Shown piece after piece: positions 1 through 7,457 of a DNA stretch of 64,000 bases. Origin of the DNA: Aciduliprofundum sp. MAR08-339 (lineage in GTDB: Archaea > Thermoplasmatota > Thermoplasmata > Thermoplasmatales > Aciduliprofundaceae); NCBI RefSeq assembly GCF_000327505.1, contig NC_019942.1:124001-188000 (forward strand). Direction: 5' to 3'. Each line of letters starts with the position of its first letter. The stretch's first letter is position 1. The translations under genes were made by a program, and so were the position numbers. The notes below the pieces were generated by a model. The model ran no database searches, had not been told where the DNA came from, and saw only the letters and a list, made by a program, of their open reading frames with translations.

Positions 1-1057
1 CAAGATTCGCCTTGAGTATGTCCACCGTTCTCCCGCCCCAGCCATAGGAGCCCATTATTCCAATGAACTTGGCCTTGGGTTTTAGAGCATTTATCAAGTA
101 GGCAGCGTAAACAGCATTTGGGTGCGGTCCGGATAGCATCGTTGGTGTTGCCAGAACTATTGTGGTGACATCCACCATATCCATGGCAAACTCTCCCATA
201 TCCACAGTTATCAAATTCCTTATCTTTACCTCAACCCCCAATTTGTTGAGCTGATGGGCCAGATAATTTACCATTAATTTTGTGCTGCCATGCATTGATA
301 CATAGCCTATGAGAACCTCGTTCTTTGTTTCAGGGGAGATCCATTCCTTGTAGGCATCAATTATGAACTTTGGATCGCTGTATGCGGGTCCGTGGCTCGG
401 TGCAATTATCTTCGGGTCCAAATCCTCAATTTTCTTTATGTTCCTCGCTATTATGTGGCGGAATGGCATCATTATCTCCGCGTAGTATCTCTTCGCCTCA
501 TGATAGATGCGGTCGTACTGCTCCGCAAAGGTGTGTGTCGTCGCCGCGTGAGAGCCGAAGAAATCACAGGTAAAGGCAATGCGCTCCTCAACGAGGAATG
601 TGGTCATAGTTTCCGGCCAGTGAACCCATGGCGTCATGTAGAACTTAAGTGTTCTGTCCCCAAGGGAGAGTTCATCACCCTCATTTATTACGAGGAAAAC
701 ATCATCTTTTAGATGAAGGAGATCCTCCTCAAAGCCCTTGCACTTTGCGTTGGTTACAACCTTCGCATCGGGATACCTTTCAAGAAGCATGGGTATTGAG
801 CCGGAATGATCCTGCTCGGCATGATTGGACACTATGTAGTCAATCCTTTCAACACCCAGATCCCTCAAATTCAAAAGCAATTCATCAACTCTTTCGGGTT
901 CCACTGTGTCAATAAGTACCGTTTTTTCACTGCCCTTAACAAGGTACGAGTTGTAACTCGTACCCTGCGGTGTGGGAACTATCTCATCAAATAGAGTACG
1001 TTCCCAGTCAATCGCTCCAACATTGTAAACCCTGTCACTTATCTTTCTCACTGGCAT
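1..1057 (-). CDS. fprA: Flavodiiron protein (FprA type), 3' end outside window
   Basis: Reduces O2 (or NO) to water with electrons from rubredoxin, in the cytoplasm. The translation from ATG 1057 shows a metallo-beta-lactamase domain with the diiron motif HAEQDHSG (H-x-E-x-D-H) near residue 80. Close to the window edge it shows the start of the flavodoxin domain (GSYGWGG). About 352 residues are visible of a family length near 400, so the C-terminus lies beyond position 1. It is last in a leftward operon: rubredoxin ends 2 bp upstream, and an AAGGTGG Shine-Dalgarno precedes the ATG. O2 versus NO preference cannot be told from sequence. Confidence 0.93.
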   Translation of the reverse strand, partial: MPVRKISDRVYNVGAIDWERTLFDEIVPTPQGTSYNSYLVKGSEKTVLIDTVEPERVDELLLNLRDLGVERIDYIVSNHAEQDHSGSIPMLLERYPDAKVVTNAKCKGFEEDLLHLKDDVFLVINEGDELSLGDRTLKFYMTPWVHWPETMTTFLVEERIAFTCDFFGSHAATTHTFAEQYDRIYHEAKRYYAEIMMPFRHIIARNIKKIEDLDPKIIAPSHGPAYSDPKFIIDAYKEWISPETKNEVLIGYVSMHGSTKLMVNYLAHQLNKLGVEVKIRNLITVDMGEFAMDMVDVTTIVLATPTMLSGPHPNAVYAAYLINALKPKAKFIGIMGSYGWGGRTVDILKANL

Positions 1058-1059
1058 AT

Positions 1060-1218
1060 TCAATCCACCTTCTCAAACATGTCCTTACTTGCTCCACAAA
1101 CGGGACAGACCCAGTCCTCTGGCAAATCCTCAAAGGGTGTTCCAGCTGGAACATCACTATCGGGATCTCCCACTGCCGGATCATATATGTATCCACACAC
1201 CATACATCTCCATCTCAT
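1060..1218 (-). CDS. Rubredoxin
   Basis: Small iron-sulfur electron carrier of 52 residues. Two Cys-x2-Cys pairs bind one Fe: CMVC near residue 5 and CPVC near residue 38, with the usual family spacing and the typical GYIYDP and DWVCPVCG segments. It sits between a flavin reductase and a flavodiiron protein and is the expected electron shuttle between them. Its ATG overlaps the stop of the 46-residue ORF (ATGA), so translation is probably coupled. GGAGGTGAAAAA precedes the start. Confidence 0.95.
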   Translation of the reverse strand: MRWRCMVCGYIYDPAVGDPDSDVPAGTPFEDLPEDWVCPVCGASKDMFEKVD

Positions 1219-1355
1219 TTTTTCACCTCCTTTTCAAATATCTCTCCCATCCATCCCTCATCCAAAGGTACGGGGTGGTAGTCTCGGGCCGGAAAACCGG
1301 CCCTCACCGACTGCCCCAAAATATGAGAGATGGGTGTGTCAGCGTGACCCTTCAT
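1215..1355 (-). CDS. Small hypothetical protein, 46 aa, in the rubredoxin operon
   Basis: Unrecognised. The ORF begins at ATG 1355, just after the flavin reductase stop, with GGAGGCAAG in front of it, and ends in an ATGA overlap with rubredoxin. Both junctions argue for a translated gene. The peptide is polar, begins [12 protein letters not shown] and ends in a charged helix-like tail. It has no Cys and no membrane segment. The gene contains a perfect 7-bp GC hairpin (1286-1303), so an RNA role for this stretch is possible too. Confidence 0.55.
   Translation of the reverse strand: MKGHADTPISHILGQSVRAGFPARDYHPVPLDEGWMGEIFEKEVKK
1286..1303. other. Perfect GC hairpin inside the rubredoxin operon
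   Basis: Seven-base-pair inverted repeat GGGCCGG/CCGGCCC with an AAAA loop (UUUU in the transcript). It lies within the 46-residue ORF, between the flavin reductase and rubredoxin cistrons. No U-tract follows in the transcribed direction, so it does not look like a simple terminator. It could stabilise or process the mRNA. Confidence 0.4.
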
Positions 1356-1357
1356 TC

Positions 1358-1867
1358 TCACTTGCCTCCTATGTAGGTGGCCGCCTTTTCAGGTGTTTTA
1401 CCCTTCACCACATTGTGGTAATAATCGTAGGTCATGGGACGCCCCTCCCCCAGTTTCTCCGCGTCCACAACTTCTCCCACAAATAGGGTGTGAGTTCCAA
1501 CATCAATTGAGTCAACAACCCTGGCCTCTATGTATCCAAGGGAATGATCAAGCACGATTGGAGCACCTGTAACTCCTATCTTGTACCTTGTGTTGTCAAA
1601 CTTACTTACATCCCTTCCACTTCTGAATCCAAACAGACCTATGAATTTGAATGGAGCCTCTGTGGAGAGTATTGAGACTGAGAACACACCACTGGACTCA
1701 ATAAACTCATGCGTGAGATTTTCTTTATTTATGCTTATTGCGATTCTTGCAGGTTTTGATGTTATCTGAAAGGCAGTGTTGGCTATCTGCCCGTTCAATT
1801 TTCCATCTTTAACTGAGGAAATCACATACATTCCATAGCTCAATTCATGGAGCACCTTCCTATCCAT
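1358..1867 (-). CDS. Flavin reductase-domain protein (NAD(P)H:rubredoxin oxidoreductase type)
   Basis: 169 residues of the FMN-binding flavin reductase fold. Visible family features are the N-terminal YGMYVISS, the TAFQITSKPARIAISI strand region and the C-terminal segment around MTYDYYHNVVKGKTP. In Moorella-type high-molecular-weight rubredoxin the same domain is fused to rubredoxin and feeds a flavodiiron protein. Here the parts are separate genes of one operon: flavin reductase, 46-aa ORF, rubredoxin, FprA. It probably takes electrons from NAD(P)H. The ATG at 1867 lies about 26 bp from a TATA box, so the mRNA is probably leaderless. Confidence 0.85.
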   Translation of the reverse strand: MDRKVLHELSYGMYVISSVKDGKLNGQIANTAFQITSKPARIAISINKENLTHEFIESSGVFSVSILSTEAPFKFIGLFGFRSGRDVSKFDNTRYKIGVTGAPIVLDHSLGYIEARVVDSIDVGTHTLFVGEVVDAEKLGEGRPMTYDYYHNVVKGKTPEKAATYIGGK

Positions 1868-1887
1868 ATGGTAGGTAATAGGTTCGA

Positions 1888-1898
1888 ATTATATAAGA
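1888..1898 (-). promoter_or_regulatory. TATA box of the flavin reductase-rubredoxin-fprA operon
   Basis: On the minus strand the sequence reads CTTATATAATT, centred about 26 bp upstream of the ATG at 1867. This spacing predicts transcription starting at or next to the start codon. Confidence 0.55.
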
Positions 1899-1935
1899 GT
1901 TTCGTTTGAATTTCAAATCAATTACTTTGAGAAAA

Positions 1936-1944
1936 CTTTAATAA
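1936..1944 (+). promoter_or_regulatory. Candidate TATA box of the Lrp gene
   Basis: CTTTAATAA centred about 29 bp before ATG 1969. It is back to back with the leftward promoter at 1888-1898, so the 101-bp gap could be a shared target of the Lrp regulator itself. Confidence 0.4.
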
Positions 1945-1968
1945 GGAGTTTCCATTTATGTACAAATA

Positions 1969-2391
1969 ATGGATAAAAAAGATTTAAAAATCATAGAATT
2001 ACTTCAAGAAAATTCAAGAATTTCGTACACAGAGATGGCTAGAATACTTGGAGTTACAGAGACAACAATACGCAAGAGAATTGCAGATATGGAGAAAAAA
2101 GGCATAATAAAAAAATATACCATCGAAGTGAACCCTGAGAAATTGGGATACAAGAACGTCACTATTTTGGGTATGGATGTTGAGCCAAAGTACCTTCTCG
2201 AGGCGGCTAAAAAACTGGCCGAGATTGAGGAGGCAAAATGGGTTGCCACATCCACAGGGGACCATATGATAATGGCTGAGATATGGACAAAGAACGGAGA
2301 AGAACTATTCAATCTCATAACAAAGAAGATCTCAAAAATCAGAGGCGTGAAGGATCTATGCCCTGCGATAATAATGGAAAGGATAAAGTAA
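1969..2391 (+). CDS. Lrp/AsnC family transcription regulator
   Basis: 140 residues. The N-terminal winged helix-turn-helix (about 1-60) has the Lrp/AsnC hallmark DLKIIELLQENSRISYTEMA and a recognition helix around GVTETTIRKRI. The C-terminal RAM domain (about 65-140) is the ligand-binding and oligomerising part and shows a VATSTGDHMIMAEIW core. The ligand is unknown. It is divergent from the oxygen-detoxification operon and overlaps the start of sfsA by 34 bp. Confidence 0.9.
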   Translation: MDKKDLKIIELLQENSRISYTEMARILGVTETTIRKRIADMEKKGIIKKYTIEVNPEKLGYKNVTILGMDVEPKYLLEAAKKLAEIEEAKWVATSTGDHMIMAEIWTKNGEELFNLITKKISKIRGVKDLCPAIIMERIK

Positions 2392-3128
2392 TTCTAGAAA
2401 TTGAAGGCGATAATGAGGGCATATTCGTTGAAAGGCCCAATAGGTTCATTTCAATAGTTGAGATAAACGGGCAGAAGGAATATGCGCATGTTCACGATCC
2501 CGGCAGACTCAGGGAACTCCTCTACCCAGGCAATGAAGTTCTTCTGAAAAAATATGAAGGGGGTATAAGGAAAACAAAGTGGGAGATACTGGCAGCAAAG
2601 AAAGATTCCAAATGGATTTTCGTGAACTCAAAATTTCATCGTCAGATATCAGAGATAATACTGAAAAATGAAAGATTATCTCCCATCGGTGTGATAGAAG
2701 ACCTGCATCCCGAGGTCAAGGTTGGAAAAAGCAGAATAGATTTTCTTGCCATAAGAGATGGAAAAAAAGTATGGATAGAGATCAAGGGATGCACCCTTGA
2801 GAGGAATGGTGTAGCTTTGTTTCCTGATGCCCCAACCGAGCGTGGAAAAAGGCATGTGGAAGAACTGCTCAATATGAAAAAAATGGGAGATGATGCGGTA
2901 ATTATCTTCTTGATTTTTGTAAATGCCTCCTGTTTCAGACCAAACTACGAGACGGATGAAAAATTCTCCCGTGCACTATACAAAGCTATGGAGCACGGTG
3001 TATCTGTTTATCCGCTCCTCCTGAATTACGATGGGAGGGCCATAAAATTTGAAAAACCACTTCAACTATGCAGAGAGCAGGAGATAGAAACTGAAAATGA
3101 GGGGGATCACTCCAAGAACTATAACTAG
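2358..3128 (+). CDS. sfsA: SfsA-family protein (PD-(D/E)XK fold)
   Basis: About 256 residues if translation starts at ATG 2358, which overlaps the 3' end of the Lrp gene; the start is uncertain. Family features are the N-terminal OB-like part with HDPGRLRELLYPGN and the nuclease-fold core with SRIDFLA, WIEIKGCTL and the invariant FPDAPTERGKRHVEEL. SfsA was named for sugar-fermentation stimulation in E. coli, but its biochemical role is unsettled. The last 63 bp overlap the convergent membrane-protein gene. Confidence 0.9.
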   Translation: MPCDNNGKDKVILEIEGDNEGIFVERPNRFISIVEINGQKEYAHVHDPGRLRELLYPGNEVLLKKYEGGIRKTKWEILAAKKDSKWIFVNSKFHRQISEIILKNERLSPIGVIEDLHPEVKVGKSRIDFLAIRDGKKVWIEIKGCTLERNGVALFPDAPTERGKRHVEELLNMKKMGDDAVIIFLIFVNASCFRPNYETDEKFSRALYKAMEHGVSVYPLLLNYDGRAIKFEKPLQLCREQEIETENEGDHSKNYN

Positions 3129-3401
3129 CCAGTTCACCTTCACATATCTATCCACCATTTTTCTGCTTTCAAACTCCATTTTGTAGGTGGAGTACTCTAT
3201 CTCATTGGGTTGAGGACTCATAATCATACCGTTGTATGGATTGCCCCTTCCTGCATGGGATACCCCAGAGATAAGATAGGATATTCCAAAGAAGAACAGT
3301 GAAAATATGAACGCCAGGGCAGGGTCATGTAGGGCCAGTAAAATGAGAGCAAGGGTAAGAATTAACCATATCGCATCCACAACAATCAATACCCGAGGCA
3401 T
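3066..3401 (-). CDS. Small membrane protein, 111 aa
   Basis: Unrecognised. Three hydrophobic segments are visible: about residues 5-25, 29-48 and, after a polar loop, 92-110. Only the C-terminal 21 codons overlap the convergent sfsA gene. The ORF is hydrophobic in the manner of a real membrane protein and fills the gap between sfsA and the Nudix gene. Confidence 0.6.
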   Translation of the reverse strand: MPRVLIVVDAIWLILTLALILLALHDPALAFIFSLFFFGISYLISGVSHAGRGNPYNGMIMSPQPNEIEYSTYKMEFESRKMVDRYVKVNWLVIVLGVIPLIFSFYLLLSA

Positions 3402-3427
3402 ACGTATACTATCGTTAAGAAATTATT

Positions 3428-3877
3428 TTAATTTTTCCAGGCATTCAAACTGAATTTCTGCATAATCTCGCCATCAAACCAGAACTCAGCTTCAAATTTA
3501 AGACCGTTCAAAACCACTGGAAGCCAGTATTTATCATCCTCCCACATTTCTTCGTAGGGAATTGAATTTAAAGGGAACCACTTGGGTATGGATTCATCGC
3601 TCTCCTGCGGCTCACCCTCTATTGATGCCCTGAAAACGTAAACGAGCCAGTCCTCTCCATTCACATCGTAAAATTTTATTATACCTGCCCTCTCCACCTG
3701 AGTTATGGATGCTCCCATTTCCTCCCTGGCTTCTCTCACTGCGCACTCCTCAGGACTTTCATTTCTCTCCAATTTACCGCCCAGACCATTCCATTTTCCC
3801 TTCCCGTGACCTCTTTTTTTGTAGTGCAATAGAATCCTTCCATCCCGGATAATGTGGACTATAACCGCTTTGATCAT
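3428..3877 (-). CDS. Nudix hydrolase (MutT-like)
   Basis: 149 residues with a complete Nudix box G-x5-E-x7-R-E-x2-E-E-x-G starting at GGKLERNESPEE (about residue 33). Such enzymes hydrolyse nucleoside diphosphate-X compounds, often oxidised nucleotides; the substrate here is unknown. The N-terminal KAVIVHIIRDGRILLHYKKR strand resembles 8-oxo-dGTPase-type members. Its ATG overlaps the stop of a truncated SDR-like ORF upstream (ATGA). Confidence 0.88.
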   Translation of the reverse strand: MIKAVIVHIIRDGRILLHYKKRGHGKGKWNGLGGKLERNESPEECAVREAREEMGASITQVERAGIIKFYDVNGEDWLVYVFRASIEGEPQESDESIPKWFPLNSIPYEEMWEDDKYWLPVVLNGLKFEAEFWFDGEIMQKFSLNAWKN

Positions 3878-4014
3878 CCCAATACCCTCCTATGCAGACA
3901 GGAATCTTCAATCTCAGCATACCTATAGGCAATGGACCTGCCTATTTTAGAGGCTGCACCTGTGATAAGGACCCTCTTTCCCTTGAGAGACAGGATCTCC
4001 TCTATTTTCTTCAC
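3874..4014 (-). pseudogene. Truncated short-chain dehydrogenase N-terminus
   Basis: A 46-codon frame starting at GTG 4014 encodes KGKRVLITGAASKIGRSIA, the first beta-strand and glycine-rich NAD(P) loop (TG-x3-x-IG) of the Rossmann short-chain dehydrogenase family. It then drifts into unrelated sequence and stops in an ATGA overlap with the Nudix gene. An intact SDR is about 250 residues, so this is a fragment. It may still be translated and could help translation of the Nudix gene. Confidence 0.55.
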
Positions 4015-4073
4015 ATGAGAATATAATCTGGAATCTTACTTAAAATTTGCCAGAAACCCAAATTGCGAAGGGC

Positions 4074-4086
4074 AAAATTTATATTA
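4074..4086 (+). promoter_or_regulatory. TATA box of the ftsZ-ribosomal protein operon
   Basis: AAAATTTATATTA lies about 49 bp before the ftsZ ATG, predicting a start near 4107 and a leader of about 20 nt that carries AAAAGGTGAT. Confidence 0.5.
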
Positions 4087-4128
4087 GCCCTTGCTTTAAT
4101 CCTCACAGGGATTTAAAAAGGTGATTTT

Positions 4129-5223
4129 ATGAAGTCGCTGGTTAAGGAGGTACTCTCAAAGGTCGATGAGAGGGTTGCAGTGCGTGAAGAGCCAACAATA
4201 ACCAGTCCCGATGATGAGGAACTTCTGAATTTGTTACAAAAATTGAAAACAAATATAAAGGTCGTTGGTTGTGGAGGAGCCGGAAGCAATACCATAAACC
4301 GCATTATGGAAGAGGGAATTGTTGATGTTGAACTCATAGCTGCAAATACGGACGCTCAACATTTGCTTATAACGCATGCGAATCGCAAAATTCTTCTGGG
4401 CAGGCGCATAACCAGGGGTCTGGGAGCAGGTGCGTTGCCTCAGGTTGGTGAGGAGGCTGCAAGGGAAGTGGAGGATAGAATCCGTGAGATTCTTCAGGGC
4501 GCAGACATCGTTTTCATAACCTGCGGCTTGGGTGGAGGAACGGGTACTGGAAGCGCCCCAGTTGTGGCTCAAATTGCCAAAGAAATAGGCGCACTCACAA
4601 TTGCAATATGCACCCTACCATTCACCGCCGAGGGAAGAATGAGATTTGAAAATGCTATGTGGGGGCTTGAAAAATTAAAACAGTACGTGGATACCGTTAT
4701 AACCATTCCAAACGACAAGTTGCTTCAACTGGTGCCCAGATTACCCCTGAACCTTGCCTTTAAGGTTGCCGATGAAATATTGATGCGTTCAATCAAGGGT
4801 CTGGCTGAGATGATAACCAAGCCAGGCCTGGTGAATCTGGACTTCAACGATCTCAAGACCATAATGAAGGGTGGCGGTGTTGCAATGATCGGGCTCGGAG
4901 AGAGCGACTCCGAGAACAGGGCAGAGGATGCAATAAAGGAGGCACTGAACTCCCCACTCATTGAGGCTGATATAAGCGAAGCAACGGGAGCACTAATAAA
5001 TGTGGTGGGCGGAGAGAACATGACCGTGAAGGAGGCGGAAAGCGTGGCCGAATACGTGCAGTCCCACATAAGCAAGGGTGCAAGGATCATCTGGGGTGCC
5101 TCCATAGATCCTGCGTTGGGTAACACATTGCGTGTTATGGTGGTAATAACGGGAGTGAAATCACCATACATACAGGGCCTTGAGGCCATAGAAAAAAATA
5201 AAGAGGTTGACGTTATAAGGTGA
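4129..5223 (+). CDS. ftsZ: Cell division GTPase FtsZ
   Basis: 364 residues. Polymerising tubulin-like GTPase that builds the division ring. The N-terminal GTPase domain begins with [14 protein letters not shown] (about 45-58). The tubulin signature GLGGGTGTG is at about 133-141, followed by [12 protein letters not shown]. The synergy (T7) loop [11 protein letters not shown] lies near 243-253. The first 40 residues are a charged extension and the tail is short. It is the first gene of an operon with secE, spt5 and four ribosomal protein genes, a common archaeal order. A GGTGAT Shine-Dalgarno precedes the ATG. Confidence 0.97.
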   Translation: MKSLVKEVLSKVDERVAVREEPTITSPDDEELLNLLQKLKTNIKVVGCGGAGSNTINRIMEEGIVDVELIAANTDAQHLLITHANRKILLGRRITRGLGAGALPQVGEEAAREVEDRIREILQGADIVFITCGLGGGTGTGSAPVVAQIAKEIGALTIAICTLPFTAEGRMRFENAMWGLEKLKQYVDTVITIPNDKLLQLVPRLPLNLAFKVADEILMRSIKGLAEMITKPGLVNLDFNDLKTIMKGGGVAMIGLGESDSENRAEDAIKEALNSPLIEADISEATGALINVVGGENMTVKEAESVAEYVQSHISKGARIIWGASIDPALGNTLRVMVVITGVKSPYIQGLEAIEKNKEVDVIR

Positions 5224-5228
5224 AACCC

Positions 5229-5450
5229 ATGGGCATCATTGAAAAAAGTGAAGAGGTTCAGAAGAGCATAGAACACTGGCTGTCTGGGTTCGGCAAGGGC
5301 AAGTACTCCAGAATTCTCAAGATGTCCAGAAAGCCCACAAGGGACGAGTACGGAAAGGTTCTGGCCATAACGGGACTGGGCATACTCTTCATTGGAGGAG
5401 TCGGATTTGCCCTTTATTACATTTTCCAGATCTGGCTTCACATACCCTGA
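5229..5450 (+). CDS. secE: Protein translocase subunit SecE (Sec61 gamma)
   Basis: 73 residues from ATG 5229; a GTG at 5220 overlapping the ftsZ stop would add three. The amphipathic helix with RKPTRDEYGKVLAITGLGI is the family hallmark, and it is followed by one transmembrane helix (GIFLF-type hydrophobic stretch, about 48-70). It clamps the SecY channel at the cytoplasmic membrane. It lies directly before spt5, as in most archaea. Confidence 0.93.
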   Translation: MGIIEKSEEVQKSIEHWLSGFGKGKYSRILKMSRKPTRDEYGKVLAITGLGILFIGGVGFALYYIFQIWLHIP

Positions 5451-5459
5451 GGGATTGAA

Positions 5460-6293
5460 ATGATTGAGGTTAGCATAAATACTGAGCTTTTCAGGATCCC
5501 TGCAGGAAGGATTGCTGAGATAGTCCTCGTGATCTCCAACAAGGGGGAGAAGAAGGAGAAGGTGACACTTAAAGTAGTATCGGATCTGCATATGCAAGAT
5601 CCCTCGCTAGAATGGGGCTTGCACATAACGGGCGTGGGAAAAGAGGAAGTAAAACTCCTGATCACCAAGGAGGAAAACAAGGAACTTGAGTACGAAATTG
5701 CCATACCCGGGAACAAAAGAAAGGAAATTTACGCAAACATCATAGTGCCCAGAGCCGCTGAGATAGGGGATTCTGGCACCTTCAAATTCCAAGTGCTCTC
5801 CCAGGATGGCTCGTGGAGTAGGGAGGTTAAGATAAACGTTGAATCCGCAATTGTTGCCGTTAAGACAACCATAGGCCAGGAGATTAAGGTTGCAAGGGAT
5901 ATTGGATTGAAGGCCCGAATTCATAAATGGGATGATATCTTTGCGGTCCTTGCCCCGTACAACCTTAAGGGCTATGTGTTTGTGGAAACTTCACGTCCGG
6001 ATAAGGTCCTATCCCTCATAAGGGGAATCAAGGATGCAAAGGGTGTTGTTAGGGGAGAGATGCATCTTGAAGAAATCAAGCACTATCTAACACCCACACC
6101 CACGATTCGTCACATATCTGTGGGAGATATCGTTGAACTTGTGGAAGGCCCATTCAAGGGCGAACATGCCAAGGTGATACAGATTGACGAGGCAAAGAAT
6201 GAAATAACAGTTGAGCTTTTCGAGGCCATGGTGCCAATACCAATAACCGTGAAAGCTGAGGCTGTGCGCCTATTGGAAAAGGAAGGTGAGTAA
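5460..6293 (+). CDS. spt5: Transcription elongation factor Spt5 (NusG) with an extra N-terminal domain
   Basis: 277 residues, against about 150 for ordinary archaeal Spt5. Residues about 129-210 form the NGN domain that binds the RNA polymerase clamp ([19 protein letters not shown]). Residues about 219-250 form the KOW domain ([19 protein letters not shown]). The first roughly 127 residues are an additional beta-rich segment that looks like an Ig/CARDB-type sandwich ([20 protein letters not shown]). The frame is continuous and starts at the only suitable ATG after secE, so the extension appears real. It lies 2 bp before L11. Confidence 0.93.
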   Translation: MIEVSINTELFRIPAGRIAEIVLVISNKGEKKEKVTLKVVSDLHMQDPSLEWGLHITGVGKEEVKLLITKEENKELEYEIAIPGNKRKEIYANIIVPRAAEIGDSGTFKFQVLSQDGSWSREVKINVESAIVAVKTTIGQEIKVARDIGLKARIHKWDDIFAVLAPYNLKGYVFVETSRPDKVLSLIRGIKDAKGVVRGEMHLEEIKHYLTPTPTIRHISVGDIVELVEGPFKGEHAKVIQIDEAKNEITVELFEAMVPIPITVKAEAVRLLEKEGE

Positions 6294-6295
6294 AA

Positions 6296-6772
6296 ATGGG
6301 ACAGGTAATTGAAGTTCTGGTTGAAGGCGGTAAGGCGTCTCCCGGACCCCCGCTGGGCCCTGCGCTGGGACCCATGGGTGTTAACATAGCTCAGGTTATA
6401 AAGGCAATAAACGAGAAAACAAAGGACTATGCAGGAATGCAGGTTCCTGTGAAAATTGAGGTGGACCCAAAGACCAAGGAATTTACAATAACCATAGGAA
6501 CACCACCCACATCCGCCCTAATAAAAAAGGAGCTGGGCATAGAAAAAGGTTCGGGAAATGCGAGAACCGAGAAGGTTGGTGATTTGAGTTTGGAGCAGGT
6601 AGTTAAAATAGCGAGGATGAAGAAAGATAATTCGCTCTCCTATGATATTAAGGGTGTGGTACTTGAAGTTCTCGGCACATGTGTTTCCATGGGTGTAACC
6701 GTGGAAGGCAAGGACCCCAGAGATGTGCAAAAGCTTATAAAGAATAACGAAATCACCCTACCTAACTTGTAG
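6296..6772 (+). CDS. rpl11: Ribosomal protein L11 (uL11)
   Basis: 158 residues of the GTPase-associated centre of the large subunit. The proline-rich N-terminal motif ([19 protein letters not shown]) and the C-terminal RNA-binding domain ending in [11 protein letters not shown] are clear. It sits between spt5 and L1 in the standard archaeal order. Confidence 0.97.
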   Translation: MGQVIEVLVEGGKASPGPPLGPALGPMGVNIAQVIKAINEKTKDYAGMQVPVKIEVDPKTKEFTITIGTPPTSALIKKELGIEKGSGNARTEKVGDLSLEQVVKIARMKKDNSLSYDIKGVVLEVLGTCVSMGVTVEGKDPRDVQKLIKNNEITLPNL

Positions 6773-6774
6773 GA

Positions 6775-6787
6775 GAGCCGTGGGCTC
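6775..6787 (+). promoter_or_regulatory. Small hairpin in the L11-L1 intergenic leader
   Basis: GAGCC-GTG-GGCTC forms a 5-bp stem in the 38-nt gap before rpl1. L1 autoregulates by binding mRNA in other archaea, so this is a conceivable target. The stem is short and lacks a confirmed L1-binding loop, so this is only a suggestion. Confidence 0.25.
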
Positions 6788-6810
6788 GCTTACTACAAGG
6801 AGGTGTTCAT

Positions 6811-7452
6811 TTGCGTGAAAACATAGTTGGCGCTGTAAAAGAGGCCATTGAGAAGTCGAAGGAAAGGAAATTTGTTGAGAGTGTAGACTTGGCGATAAAT
6901 TTAAAGGATGTTGATCTGAGCATTCCCAAGAACAGGATAAACGAGGAGGTAATTCTCCCACATGGGAGGGGGAAGGAGATCAAAATAGGGGTTTTTGCAT
7001 CTGGAGAAACCGCACTTAAAGCCAAAGGCTGTGCAGATCTTGTAATCCCTCCAGAGGAGATTGATAAACTTGCAGAAGATAAGAGAAAGGCGAGGAAAAT
7101 TGCAAATCAGTATGATTTCTTCCTTGCAGAAGCCCCTCTGATGGGAAAGATCGGTAAGAGTTTGGGTATAATTCTAGGTCCCCGTGGCAAGATGCCAAAA
7201 CCCATTCCTCCTGGAGGAGATCCGTGTCCAATGGTTGAAAGGCTAAAGCACACCGTTAGAATGCGTTCAAAGGATAAGAGAACATTCCATGTGCCGGTTG
7301 GGACAAAGAATATGGATGTTGAGAAGATTGCAGACAACATTGAAGAGGTCATAAAGAGGCTTGAAATGAAACTTGAAAGGGGATTGCAGAACATCGACTC
7401 CGTGTACGTGAAGACCACCATGGGTCCGGCCGTGAAAATCAAGTTGAGGTGA
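6811..7452 (+). CDS. rpl1: Ribosomal protein L1 (uL1)
   Basis: 213 residues from a TTG start; AAGGAGGTG lies 5 nt upstream and decides it. The L1 core motif GKSLGIILGPRGKMPKPIPP (about 112-131) and the C-terminal VYVKTTMGPAVKIKLR are typical. It binds 23S rRNA at the L1 stalk and is often a repressor of its own operon in archaea. Confidence 0.97.
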   Translation: MRENIVGAVKEAIEKSKERKFVESVDLAINLKDVDLSIPKNRINEEVILPHGRGKEIKIGVFASGETALKAKGCADLVIPPEEIDKLAEDKRKARKIANQYDFFLAEAPLMGKIGKSLGIILGPRGKMPKPIPPGGDPCPMVERLKHTVRMRSKDKRTFHVPVGTKNMDVEKIADNIEEVIKRLEMKLERGLQNIDSVYVKTTMGPAVKIKLR

Positions 7453-7457
7453 TTTAG

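Noticed and set aside
4725-5597. 290-codon leftward frame across ftsZ and secE
   Set aside because: Antisense shadow of ftsZ, secE and spt5, which are unmistakable by family motifs.
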